A DNA stretch of 64,000 nt from Paenibacillus physcomitrellae (GTDB taxonomy: Bacteria; Bacillota; Bacilli; Paenibacillales; Paenibacillaceae). Each line of letters begins with the position of its first letter. Position 1 is the first letter of the stretch. The notes under the pieces were generated by a model. That model was given only the letters and a program-made list of their open reading frames with translations. It did no database searches and was not told the origin of the DNA. Shown here piece by piece: positions 46,972 through 56,088 of the stretch. The stretch is taken from positions 3,332,594 through 3,396,593 of the forward strand of contig NZ_CP022584.1 of NCBI RefSeq assembly GCF_002240225.1. Reading direction: 5' to 3'. A program made the translations under genes and the position numbers.

Positions 46972-47556
46972 ATGGGAAATTATTTTTCACATCCGACAGC
47001 GGTGGTCGATGACGGGGCCGAGATCGGCGAAGGGACAAAAATATGGCATTACACCCACGTCTCCGCCCGGTCTGTGATCGGCCAAGGCTGCAGCCTGGGG
47101 CAGAACGTGTATGTGGCGGACCGGGTCACGATCGGCAGCGGAGTCAAAATTCAGAATAATGTGTCTGTCTATGAAGGAGTAGAGCTGGAGGATGACGTGT
47201 TCTGCGGTCCCAGCATGGTATTTACGAATGTGCGGACGCCGCGGGCCGCTTTCCCCCGGAACAGAAGCGAGGACTACCACCGGACACTCGTCAAAAAAGG
47301 GGCCACCATCGGCGCCAACGCCACCGTGGTATGCGGCGTTACGATCGGCGAATGGGCGTTTATCGCCGCCGGAGCGGTCGTTACCCGCGATGTTCCGGCT
47401 TACGCCTGCGTCGCCGGGGTTCCGGCCAGGCGGATCGGATGGGCGTGCAAATGCGGAGGCCGGTTAGCATTCGAGCTTGAGGAAGCGTGCTGCCCGGACT
47501 GCGGCCGGAGGTACGTAAGGGAAGACGGCCGTTTCGTTAAATTAAGGGAGGAATAG
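46972..47556 (+). CDS. Left-handed beta-helix N-acetyltransferase, WbpD/WlbB-like
   Basis: 194 residues starting at 46972 (AAGGAGCGAGG upstream); the frame is open further back inside the previous gene. Hexapeptide repeats run from about residue 8 to 145 ([53 protein letters not shown]). The C-terminus has a small zinc-ribbon-like part (CKCGG and CCPDCG). It should N-acetylate the 3-amino group made by the aminotransferase encoded next. Confidence 0.88.
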   Translation: MGNYFSHPTAVVDDGAEIGEGTKIWHYTHVSARSVIGQGCSLGQNVYVADRVTIGSGVKIQNNVSVYEGVELEDDVFCGPSMVFTNVRTPRAAFPRNRSEDYHRTLVKKGATIGANATVVCGVTIGEWAFIAAGAVVTRDVPAYACVAGVPARRIGWACKCGGRLAFELEEACCPDCGRRYVREDGRFVKLREE

Positions 47557-47558
47557 AT

Positions 47559-48683
47559 ATGGAAACTCGGCGGGTAAGCCGTGAACGGATTCCGGTGCTT
47601 GATCTGAACCGGGAGGTTCGGGAACTGAAACCCCGGATTCTGCAGGCGGTCGAGGACATTTTGGATAAAGGTGTCTTTATTATGGGCGAGCAGGTGAAGC
47701 GGCTGGAGCAGGAGTGCGCTGCCGAACTGGACGCTGCTTATGCGGTTGCGCTGAACTCGGGCACCGACGCGCTGATGATTGCGCTGCTGGCAGCCGGGAT
47801 TGGACCGGGAGACGAGGTAATTACAACCCCGTTTACGTTCTTCGCCACAGCCGAGGCGATCAGTCGGGTCGGAGCCGAGCCGGTATTCGTAGATGTGGAT
47901 CGGGACACGTTTAACCTGGATCTGACGCAGCTGGAGCAGGCCGTTACGCCGCGGACAAAAGCGGTGATCCCCGTGCATTTGTTCGGACAAACGGCCGACA
48001 TGAAGGGACTTATGGCGATTGCGGACGCTCGCGGGCTGATCGTTATTGAAGATGCCGCGCAGGCGTTTGGAGCAGAGCATCTGGGTCGGAAGGCCGGCAC
48101 GATCGGTCATATGGGATGTTTCTCTTTCTTCCCTTCCAAGAACCTTGGTGCGTACGGGGACGGCGGGCTGCTGGTCACGAACGATGCCGACCTGGCGGAG
48201 AAAGCCAGAATGCTGCGGGCCCACGGCTCGCGGATCAAATATTACAACGAAATGATCGGACTCAATTCCAGGCTGGACGAAATGCAGGCAGCTATCCTCC
48301 GGGTCAAGCTGCCGTATGCTGCAGAATGGAACGAACGCCGCCGCCGCGCGGCTGCTCTATACAACGAACTGCTCAGCGATATTCCCGAGCTGCAGTGCCC
48401 GGCCTGCGCGCCTGGCATGAAGCATGTGTACCACCAATATACGCTGCGGGTGAGTAAGGGCTTGAGAGACAGCCTGCAGGCGGCTTTGGATGAAGCAGGC
48501 ATCAGCACGGCTGTTTATTACCCGGTTCCTGTACACCGGCTGCCGGTCTATGCTTCGATAAAGGTTTCCCTGCCTGCTGCCGAACAGCTGGCGGACGAAG
48601 TGCTGTCGCTGCCGATCGGCCCTTATCTGGATGCGGAGACCCAGCTGTTTATTGCCGGGAAGATCGCGGAACATTTCCGCTAA
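47559..48683 (+). CDS. DegT/DnrJ/EryC1-type aminotransferase, WbpE-like
   Basis: 374 residues, PLP-dependent. The lysine that binds PLP is Lys194 in FFPSKNLGAYGDGG, and the aspartate contacting the cofactor is in IEDAAQAFGA. The N-terminal LDLNREVRELKPRI and the NSGTDALMIALLAAG segment are typical. It transfers an amino group to the 3-keto sugar made by the WbpB-like enzyme. AAGGGAGGAA precedes the start, two bases after the previous stop. Confidence 0.9.
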   Translation: METRRVSRERIPVLDLNREVRELKPRILQAVEDILDKGVFIMGEQVKRLEQECAAELDAAYAVALNSGTDALMIALLAAGIGPGDEVITTPFTFFATAEAISRVGAEPVFVDVDRDTFNLDLTQLEQAVTPRTKAVIPVHLFGQTADMKGLMAIADARGLIVIEDAAQAFGAEHLGRKAGTIGHMGCFSFFPSKNLGAYGDGGLLVTNDADLAEKARMLRAHGSRIKYYNEMIGLNSRLDEMQAAILRVKLPYAAEWNERRRRAAALYNELLSDIPELQCPACAPGMKHVYHQYTLRVSKGLRDSLQAALDEAGISTAVYYPVPVHRLPVYASIKVSLPAAEQLADEVLSLPIGPYLDAETQLFIAGKIAEHFR

Positions 48684-48689
48684 CCCCCT

Positions 48690-50273
48690 ATGGCCGACCG
48701 TCCGAACTTCCGTATGACTGACCGGCAGTTTGCCCGAAAGATCGTCCGAAGGAGTGCTCAAAGGTTCGCCGGAATAACGGCGCTAATGACCGGATGTATG
48801 CCCGCGGGCCTCACCGCTTCCCTGAAACGGCTGCTGATTGACCGTTTTGCCCGGAATGTCGCTGTGCTGGCCGGGGGCACGCTGCTTAGTCAAATTTTGA
48901 TCTTTGCCGCACTGCCGCTGCTTACCCGGCTCTATACCCCCCAGGAATACGGTACCTACTCCATGTATTTATCCATCATCGGCATGCTCTTAATGCTTGT
49001 ATCCTGTGCGTACGAATATGCGATTACGCTGCCGGAGGACGACAGGTCAGCTTCGGAAATCGTCCGTTTGTGCTTGCTGATTTGCATATCCGTATGCGTT
49101 CTGGTGCTGGTCGTCATGGTGGTGCTCCGGCGGCCGCTCGGCCGCTGGCTGAATGAGCCGGATCTGCCGAATTATTTTGTGCTGTTTGCTGTTAGCTTGC
49201 TGGCCTCCGGTTTCTATCAGATCTTGAGCACCTGGTCTGTGCGCAAGCAGCATTTTCGCCGGCTCTCCCGCACCAAATACACGCAGAGCATCGGTCAGAT
49301 CGGCGGCCAGCTTGCGTTCAGCCTGCTTCACATAGGCCCTGTGGGACTAATTGCCGGAGACATTGTAGGCCGTTCGGGAGGGCTGCTGCCGCTTTGGCAC
49401 CAGTGGCGCAAGGACAATGCCGCTTCACGGGGAACAGACCCGGAAAAGCGGCAGGCCGGCGGGCCCGCCTCCGTACAGATTTCCGGACAAACTGTTGATT
49501 CGCAAGCGGCTTTAAAGAGAGCCGGGGCTGCGGCGTTTATACAAAGGCGCTTAGGCTGGAGCAGCCTCAAAGAGGTGGCCTGGCGGTATCGCCGTTTCCC
49601 CCAATTGTCACTGGCATCCAATGTGCTGAACAGCATTGGGATTTATCTGCCGACCGTATTGCTGGCTGCTTTCTATGGAACATCGGCTGCAGGTCTGTTC
49701 GCGCTGGGTCAGCGTATTCTCGGCGCGCCGATGACGCTGCTGGTCAGCGCTGTCCGCAGCGTTTATCTGGCGGAATCGTCGGAATATATGCAGAAGGATC
49801 CATCCAGACTGGCGCCGCTCTTCAGGCGGACGGTGCTCCAGATGCTCGTTGCCGGAGCGGCGATCCTCATTTTAATTGTGGGAATAGCTCCGCTTGTGTT
49901 TGCTCCTCTGTTCGGGGACGAGTGGAGCGGCTCTGCCGGTTATATCCGGTTGATGTCTATCATGTACCTGGGCCAGTTCGTCGCCAATGCGGTCGGAACG
50001 ACGATCGATGTGATGGAGCGCCAGGATCTGCACCTGCTGCGCGAGATCATCCGGACGGCCATGATTCTCGGAGCCATTCTGGGGGCCCGTTACAGCGGGC
50101 AGGATGCAGGCACGGCCGTGCTTCTCTTCAGCGCTGCTTCTACTGCGGGTTATGTCCTGCATTTAGCCTTGTCCTGGTGGTCGATCTGCAAATATGGAGT
50201 CATAACGGAGCCTGCGAAACCCGAAGAAAGTCTGCCCGGTGGCCCGATCGAAAGCTTGCAGGGCGGCGATTAA
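48690..50273 (+). CDS. Wzx-type polysaccharide flippase with a hydrophilic insert
   Basis: Up to 527 residues with about 12-14 helices of the MATE/MOP fold (AGGTLLSQILIFAALPLLTR near residue 58). It flips the lipid-linked repeat unit outward. The first ATG (48690) has no clear ribosome site and the first 45 residues are not typical, so the true start may be further in. A Gly/Ala/Gln-rich insert of about 45 residues (nt 49420-49555) lies in a cytoplasmic loop. Confidence 0.8.
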   Translation: MADRPNFRMTDRQFARKIVRRSAQRFAGITALMTGCMPAGLTASLKRLLIDRFARNVAVLAGGTLLSQILIFAALPLLTRLYTPQEYGTYSMYLSIIGMLLMLVSCAYEYAITLPEDDRSASEIVRLCLLICISVCVLVLVVMVVLRRPLGRWLNEPDLPNYFVLFAVSLLASGFYQILSTWSVRKQHFRRLSRTKYTQSIGQIGGQLAFSLLHIGPVGLIAGDIVGRSGGLLPLWHQWRKDNAASRGTDPEKRQAGGPASVQISGQTVDSQAALKRAGAAAFIQRRLGWSSLKEVAWRYRRFPQLSLASNVLNSIGIYLPTVLLAAFYGTSAAGLFALGQRILGAPMTLLVSAVRSVYLAESSEYMQKDPSRLAPLFRRTVLQMLVAGAAILILIVGIAPLVFAPLFGDEWSGSAGYIRLMSIMYLGQFVANAVGTTIDVMERQDLHLLREIIRTAMILGAILGARYSGQDAGTAVLLFSAASTAGYVLHLALSWWSICKYGVITEPAKPEESLPGGPIESLQGGD

Positions 50274-50311
50274 GAGAATCAAAGAACTCTGTAAAGGAGG
50301 CCGTATTGCCC

Positions 50312-52156
50312 ATGCTGACATTAATCGTGCGTTCCCCCCGGCAGCGTAAGCCGGAAAGAGCTTATATCTATGAAGTGCTGCTGAGCGAGTTCCTCGGACT
50401 GCCTTACAGGGTGGAATATGAAGACCGCAATAGCATCGAAATCTCGGTGCAGGAGGATTACATGGGGAGACACGGGCACGGAGACGGCGAAGCCGGCGGC
50501 CCCATGGTATCCGGCCAGCAGCGGACAGCGGACGAAAGCATTGCTGGAGGGGATTTGAACGGAAGCCTGAATGGCAGCGTATTGGGGCTGGCCGACATGC
50601 TGCTTCAAGTGCCGGAGGGCGACTGGCTGACCCCGCGTTCGCTGCCGAAGCTTCCGCTGGATCACTGGGATGCAGGCCGGGCTGCCGAACTGGGACTCAG
50701 GCTCCCGGCCAGTCTGCTGAATACGGGAGGCATTCCCGTTCTGTACGGGCTGGCTCCAGGCGCTGTGATTGATTCTCTACATAAGGAGGGACAACAGTCC
50801 GAACAGTCCGGCCCAAGCCGCTTGTATCTGGAACGTACGCCAAAGGGGCTGTGGTGCGGGATCGATTTGTTTGGGGGCAGCTTCTTTATGCTGACAAGAT
50901 ACGAGGAGCTTGCCGATCCTTCCGGCCGCGACGAGCATGACCGGTCGGCGGCGGCCGGTTCGGTAGCGGCGAGAGCCGGGTTCTTGAACCGGCCGATCGT
51001 GAATGAATACGCCGAGCTGCTGTGGGCGGCGCTTCACTGCCTGTGGCCCGGTTTGCAGCGCCGGCCGCGCCGGCTGCGGCTCAGGATCAGCCATGACGTG
51101 GATGTGCCCTATCTCATGCTGCGCCGCAGCAGAAGCAGTGTGCTGAAAGAAAGCCTGGCCGACTTGATCCGGCGCAGAAGCCTGGAGCCGGCCCTGCGAA
51201 AAGCCCGGGCGGTGCTGCACCGCGCCGGAAATTACAAGGCCGATCCGTTTAACCGCTTTGACTGGCTGATGTCGCTGAGCGAAACGGCGGGTGTACAGAG
51301 TTCTTTCTATTTCATCACAGAAGATACGGCCCCCGGCATGGACGGCAATTACACGATGGAAGACCCGGAAATCCGCAGTCTGCTGCGGGAAATTCATCTC
51401 CGGGGTCACCGGATCGGACTGCACCCGGGATATGAAACCTATTTGTACCCGGAGCGGATCGCCAGGCAGTTTGGTTTGCTCCGCGAGGCAGCCGAAGCCG
51501 CGGGCATCCGGCAGGACGTGTGGGGCGGGCGACAGCATTACCTGCGCTGGAGAGCGCCGGATACCTGGCAGCACTGGGAGGCCGCAGGGCTCGATTATGA
51601 CAGCACCCTGAGTTATGCGGACCAGGCGGGATTCCGCTGCGGCACCTGCTACGAATACCCTGTGTTTAATCTCCGCACCCGGCAGATGCTCCATCTCCGG
51701 GAACGCCCCTTAATCGTGATGGAACAATCGATTCTGCAGCCCGAATACATGGGGCTTCGCGGACAGGCGGCCGTTCAAGCCATGCGTCACTATTTTGAAC
51801 AGTGTGCGGCTTATGAGGGGGATTTCACCTTGCTCTGGCATAACAGCCATCTGGTGCGGCATGCCGACCGGCGGCTGTACTGGGACTGCATGCAGTGGTT
51901 TGGGCAAGACGCCGGGAGCACGAAGAATACGGAGAACACGAAGAGTACTGGGAACAGGGGGAACAGGGGAGACACGGGAAACATGGGAAACACCGGTAAC
52001 ACCGGGGACTCAGAGTGTAAGGGCCGGCGGGCTTATTCCCATCGGTTCAAGGATACAGAAGAGCCAGAAGAGACTCAGCATAATCACGGCGATAAGTCCA
52101 AGTCAGACAGCCATGCGCTTCCGATCGGACTTACCGGCAGGAGATCGAGGAGGTGA
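50312..52156 (+). CDS. Second polysaccharide deacetylase-like protein, with a collagen-like tail
   Basis: 614 residues, start at 50312 behind AAAGGAGG. The N-terminal half is not recognised. The C-terminal part has NodB-like features: LRISHDVDVPYLM, SSFYFITED, LRGHRIGLHPGYETY, then LDYDSTLSYADQAGFRCGTC. The last 60 residues are low in complexity and include seven Gly-X-Y triplets (nt 51950-52012) of the form GNR-GNR-GDT-GNM-GNT-GNT-GDS. The protein lacks a signal peptide. Coupled to the next gene by GTGA. Confidence 0.7.
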   Translation: MLTLIVRSPRQRKPERAYIYEVLLSEFLGLPYRVEYEDRNSIEISVQEDYMGRHGHGDGEAGGPMVSGQQRTADESIAGGDLNGSLNGSVLGLADMLLQVPEGDWLTPRSLPKLPLDHWDAGRAAELGLRLPASLLNTGGIPVLYGLAPGAVIDSLHKEGQQSEQSGPSRLYLERTPKGLWCGIDLFGGSFFMLTRYEELADPSGRDEHDRSAAAGSVAARAGFLNRPIVNEYAELLWAALHCLWPGLQRRPRRLRLRISHDVDVPYLMLRRSRSSVLKESLADLIRRRSLEPALRKARAVLHRAGNYKADPFNRFDWLMSLSETAGVQSSFYFITEDTAPGMDGNYTMEDPEIRSLLREIHLRGHRIGLHPGYETYLYPERIARQFGLLREAAEAAGIRQDVWGGRQHYLRWRAPDTWQHWEAAGLDYDSTLSYADQAGFRCGTCYEYPVFNLRTRQMLHLRERPLIVMEQSILQPEYMGLRGQAAVQAMRHYFEQCAAYEGDFTLLWHNSHLVRHADRRLYWDCMQWFGQDAGSTKNTENTKSTGNRGNRGDTGNMGNTGNTGDSECKGRRAYSHRFKDTEEPEETQHNHGDKSKSDSHALPIGLTGRRSRR

Positions 52157-52161
52157 AGGAC

Positions 52162-53682
52162 GTGAGAATCGCTTATTTGATTCATTGGAATGAAGGGGCC
52201 GAAAGCGGAGTGCTAAAGAAGGTCATGCACCAGGTCACCGAATGGCGGCAGCAGGGGCATCAGCCGGCCCTGTTCCTGTTTACCTGCCGGCCCAATGAGG
52301 ACTGGAAACACGCATGCGCGGAAGCCGGGATTGAGCTGGCGGTGCAGGTGTATAAGGGGTATTCGGGGCGTATGACTGACTTCGGCCTGCTTGTCAAAAA
52401 GGTACGGAAGTGGCAGCCAGAGGTGCTGTACCACCGTTTCGACATGTATTACCTTACGCTTCCCGGTCTGCTGCGGGCCTTTCCGTCGGTACTTGAGATC
52501 AATACCAATGACATGGCGGAACTGCGGATGGAGCAGGGATTCCGTTATTATTACCATTCCTTTACGAGAGGAAAGGTTCTCGCCGCGGCAGACGGCCATG
52601 TCTACGTGAGCCGCGAGCTGTCTGAAAGCGAGCATTACCGTCCGTTTGCGAAGCCTTCTATGGTGGTCGGCAACGGCATTCAGCTGGAAGACGATCGGAT
52701 GGACCGGGTGGACCCAGCGGGAGTGGACCTTATGGGAGTGGACCCAGTGGTGGTGGATTCGGTAGGTGAATCCGGACGCTGGCGGACGGCGCTTCTGGCA
52801 GAGGGCAAGGCTTACGGAGAGCCGGAAGCTGTTGGCTTGGAAGCGGCTCTGCTGGAAGCTGCTGGTGACGGTCTCTTTGACGGCGAAGGAGACAGCACAG
52901 AGGCTGATGGCCAGGAGGAGGAAGGCGCCATCACCCCCCGCGCTCCCCGGCTGGTCTTCATGGGATCGGCGGGCCAGTCCTGGCATGGGCTCGATCATAT
53001 CGCCGAACTGGCCGCACTTAAACCGGATTGGAGGTTTGATCTGATCGGCGTGGAAGCCGGTGAGCTCCATGGACTCCGGCTCCACGGGGCTGATGACGCA
53101 TCGGGTCCGGCTGAAGCTGGAACCAAGGCGAAGAATTGGGCTAAGGCCGGTGCGGAGCCGAATGCCCGGATCTCTTCAAGCACGGCTACCGGGGCAGCAG
53201 CCGAGTCCAATCAGCCTGCGTTAGCGGGAGAATCGGCACCTGTGGATTCGGCAAAGGGGAAGGCCGCAGGACTTCCGCCGAACTTGTTTTTCCACGGTAA
53301 AATGACCCGCAGCGCCTATCAGCACCTGCTCGATCAAGCGGATATCGCCGTCGGCACGCTGGCTTTGTATCGCAAGAACATGACGGAGGCATCCCCCTTA
53401 AAGGTCCGGGAATATCTGGCCAACGGGCTGCCGGTGATTATCGCTTATGAGGATACAGATTTTCCGGCAGAGGTTCCTTTTCTATTAAGGCTCCCGGCCG
53501 AACCCGATCTGATCCGCAGAAATTTGGGCAGGATTGAGCAGTTCGTAGAAGCGTGGCAGGGCCGGAGAATCGGCAGGGATCAGGTCTCCCATTTGGATAC
53601 CCGCTTTAAGGAGGCCGTGCGCCTTCGCTTCATGGAGCATATAGCCGCTCTGCGCACTGAAGGGAATGGGAACCGTTCATGA
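52162..53682 (+). CDS. Glycosyltransferase (GT4-like) with long low-complexity inserts
   Basis: About 506 residues, start GTG at 52162 (GGAGG 8 bases upstream; GTG 52153 also possible). N-terminal RIAYLIHWNEGAESGVLKK and HRFDMYYLTLPGLL, and C-terminal ADIAVGTLALYRKNMTEASP and KVREYLANGLPVIIAY, give the GT-B fold. Two inserts, about 78 and 65 residues (nt 52690-52925 and 53080-53275), rich in Gly, Asp, Glu and Ala, sit between conserved parts. Overlaps the next gene by ATGA. Confidence 0.75.
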   Translation: MRIAYLIHWNEGAESGVLKKVMHQVTEWRQQGHQPALFLFTCRPNEDWKHACAEAGIELAVQVYKGYSGRMTDFGLLVKKVRKWQPEVLYHRFDMYYLTLPGLLRAFPSVLEINTNDMAELRMEQGFRYYYHSFTRGKVLAAADGHVYVSRELSESEHYRPFAKPSMVVGNGIQLEDDRMDRVDPAGVDLMGVDPVVVDSVGESGRWRTALLAEGKAYGEPEAVGLEAALLEAAGDGLFDGEGDSTEADGQEEEGAITPRAPRLVFMGSAGQSWHGLDHIAELAALKPDWRFDLIGVEAGELHGLRLHGADDASGPAEAGTKAKNWAKAGAEPNARISSSTATGAAAESNQPALAGESAPVDSAKGKAAGLPPNLFFHGKMTRSAYQHLLDQADIAVGTLALYRKNMTEASPLKVREYLANGLPVIIAYEDTDFPAEVPFLLRLPAEPDLIRRNLGRIEQFVEAWQGRRIGRDQVSHLDTRFKEAVRLRFMEHIAALRTEGNGNRS

Positions 53683-54968
53683 GTCTGAATCTGGAGACTA
53701 TTCTGATCTTTATTTGTCTTGTCAGTATGCTGGTTTTCCTCGCACAAAGCATGCTGCACCTGGGCTTTGTCCTCAACCCGGCGATTCTGTTCGGGATGTG
53801 CCTGTACTTCGACATGATCGGATTCTTCTACAAAAAAGTCATGCCCGGCAACGCGCTTCTCGTCCTCGTGGCCTTTCCGCTCCTCTTAGTGCTCATCATT
53901 GTACTGCAAAAGCCGTTTCGGCCGCTCGGCCTGCTGGATAACGGGGGTTTGTGGCTGTGGGCGGCCTTCTTCGGCTACTGCATCTTGTCCTTTGCCTGGT
54001 CGCCGCAGGAGTCCGGCGGGCTTTCCAAGCTGGTTCTGCTGTGTGCGCACGGCGTTCTTCCCGGGCTCTATACCTACATCTTCTACAAGAAATACAACAC
54101 CTTCTCCTGGTCCTACGCGGCCCTGTTTGGTCTCGCTTATGCTATCGTCCATCTGACGTTTGGCGTCTATAGCGATGAATATCCGGGGCGTTTGACGCTG
54201 CCGGGCGATAATCCGATCTTTAATGCCCGCATTTCGCTGCTGACGGTCACGATCTGTCTGTGGGGCCGCGGGATTCCGCTTTGGCTGCGGCTTGTGGCCG
54301 GAGGCACGGCCCTGGTATCAGCCATTCAGACCCAGTCCCGCGGCCCGCTCGCCTTTTTCATATTGGCTAACCTGCTGATCCTTGCATGGATCGTATACCG
54401 CCAAATCCGAGTAAATGGAAGCCAGGCCCGCTATCTTAAGAAAGGGTTAAAAGCGGCAGCAGCTTTGCTCGTCATAGCCGGAGCCCTGATCTTCGCGATG
54501 AGAGGGCCTCTGATCGAGATGATTGAATCCACCCGGTTTGGCGTGCTGATCGACAAGAACCAGCTCGAAGGGGACAGCAACTTTCTCGACAGGGTGGGCC
54601 TGCAGCTTGATGCGCTCCAGGCTTTCGAGGAGCATCCTTTCTTCGGACTTGGGCTTGGCGGTCATACTCCGCCGGTTACGGATGAGTTTCCGCATAACGT
54701 ACTGCTTGAAATGGCCAGCGAACTGGGCATTATGGGCATTGCCCTTTGGACGGCAGCGTTTCTCTACACGCTTTATGCGGCAAGGCGGCAGCCCGTTCTG
54801 CTTGTGCTCCTGATCCAGTCGCTGGGCTGTGCGCTGGTCAGCGGGGACTTCGGCTATAACTTTGAGTACGTGTTTATTGCCATGGTCGCTTTGGCTTTCA
54901 AGCCGAAGCGGGAATACGAAGGAGCTGCGAAATATGAAGAAAGTTCTCTTTCTTATAACAGGGCTTGA
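53679..54968 (+). CDS. Wzy-type polysaccharide polymerase / O-antigen ligase-like
   Basis: 429 residues with about 10-11 helices and an external loop near residues 285-340 containing DRVGLQLDALQAFEEHPFFG followed by LGLGGHTPPVTDEFPHN, the pattern of the Wzy_C ligase domain. It should polymerise the repeat unit outside the membrane. It ends inside the next gene (35-base overlap). Confidence 0.82.
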   Translation: MSLNLETILIFICLVSMLVFLAQSMLHLGFVLNPAILFGMCLYFDMIGFFYKKVMPGNALLVLVAFPLLLVLIIVLQKPFRPLGLLDNGGLWLWAAFFGYCILSFAWSPQESGGLSKLVLLCAHGVLPGLYTYIFYKKYNTFSWSYAALFGLAYAIVHLTFGVYSDEYPGRLTLPGDNPIFNARISLLTVTICLWGRGIPLWLRLVAGGTALVSAIQTQSRGPLAFFILANLLILAWIVYRQIRVNGSQARYLKKGLKAAAALLVIAGALIFAMRGPLIEMIESTRFGVLIDKNQLEGDSNFLDRVGLQLDALQAFEEHPFFGLGLGGHTPPVTDEFPHNVLLEMASELGIMGIALWTAAFLYTLYAARRQPVLLVLLIQSLGCALVSGDFGYNFEYVFIAMVALAFKPKREYEGAAKYEESSLSYNRA

Positions 54969-56088
54969 TTATGCCGGGGCTGAAGCGCAGGTCGTTCAGC
55001 TCAGCCGGATGTTTCGGGGAGCCGGCTTTGTCGTCCAGCTGATCAGCATGATCGAACCGACTGCCTATCTGGAAGAACTGACGGCGATGGGCGTGGTGGT
55101 TCTGACGCTGGGGATGCGCAAGGGCATGCCTGATCCGCGGGCGGTCTTCCGGCTCAGGCGGCTGATCCGCTCCTTCCAGCCGGATGTGGTGCACAGCCAC
55201 ATGGTGCATGCCAATCTGCTGGCCCGGGTGACACGGCTCTTCGTACGGATGCCGGTTCTGGCCTGCACCGCGCACAGCATTCATGAAGGCGGCAGGTTTC
55301 GGACCTGGCTGTACCGCCTAACCGACCGGATGTGCGATGTCATGACGAATGTCAGTCAGGAGGCGGTTAACCGTTATATCACCATCAAGGCTTCCCCGCC
55401 GGATAAGATCCTTCTGATGCCCAACGGCATTGATATGGAGCGGTTTAGTCTTTCGGCAAGGGTCCGCGTGCAAATACGCCGGGAGCTGGGGGTTGAAGGA
55501 AGGTTTGTATGGCTGGCTGTAGGGCGTTTAGCCCCGGAAAAAGATTATCTGACCATGCTGGGGGCTTTCGCTGAGGTTCGGAGATCCTTCCCCCAAACGA
55601 TGCTGCTGATCGCCGGAATCGGTCCGGAGGAGGCTGAGCTTAAGCGGTATTGCAGGGAAGAAGGATTGGAGGAACAGGTCCGGTTTCTGGGGCTGCGCAC
55701 CGATATTCCGGATCTGATGCACGGGGCGGACGCCTATCTGATGTCCTCCAAGTGGGAAGGGCTGCCGATGGTGCTGCTTGAGGCCGGAGCAAGCGGCCTG
55801 CCGATGGTGGCGACCGATGCCGGCGGCAATCGGGAAATCGTGCAGCATGGAGTCAACGGCTACCTGTCGGCGCCTTCGGACCCGCTTGCACTGGCCGGGG
55901 AAATGCTGAAGCTGCTGGGGCTGACCTCCAGCCAGCAGGCGGCGATGGGACGGTTCAGCCAGGAGAGAATCGGCCGGGATTATGATATTCGGGCAATCGC
56001 GCGCAGATGGGAGGTGCTGTATGAACAAGCTGAACGAAACAGAGATAAAGGAGGCAAGCTGGAGCGGGGATCGGGAGTTTCCTTATGA
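54934..56088 (+). CDS. Glycosyltransferase family 4
   Basis: 384 residues, start at 54934 behind AAGGAG (the frame is open 35 codons further back). N-terminal FLITGLDYAGAEAQVVQLSR, central VGRLAPEKDY and the donor-site EGLPMVLLEAGASGLPMVAT give a retaining GT-B enzyme. It adds one sugar to the lipid-linked repeat unit. Overlaps the next gene by 68 bases. Confidence 0.88.
   Translation: MKKVLFLITGLDYAGAEAQVVQLSRMFRGAGFVVQLISMIEPTAYLEELTAMGVVVLTLGMRKGMPDPRAVFRLRRLIRSFQPDVVHSHMVHANLLARVTRLFVRMPVLACTAHSIHEGGRFRTWLYRLTDRMCDVMTNVSQEAVNRYITIKASPPDKILLMPNGIDMERFSLSARVRVQIRRELGVEGRFVWLAVGRLAPEKDYLTMLGAFAEVRRSFPQTMLLIAGIGPEEAELKRYCREEGLEEQVRFLGLRTDIPDLMHGADAYLMSSKWEGLPMVLLEAGASGLPMVATDAGGNREIVQHGVNGYLSAPSDPLALAGEMLKLLGLTSSQQAAMGRFSQERIGRDYDIRAIARRWEVLYEQAERNRDKGGKLERGSGVSL

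Noticed and set aside
49922..50311. N-terminal extension of the second deacetylase-like protein
   Set aside because: The frame is open through the flippase gene, but the ATG at 50312 has a strong AAAGGAGG site and the upstream residues are a shadow of the flippase.
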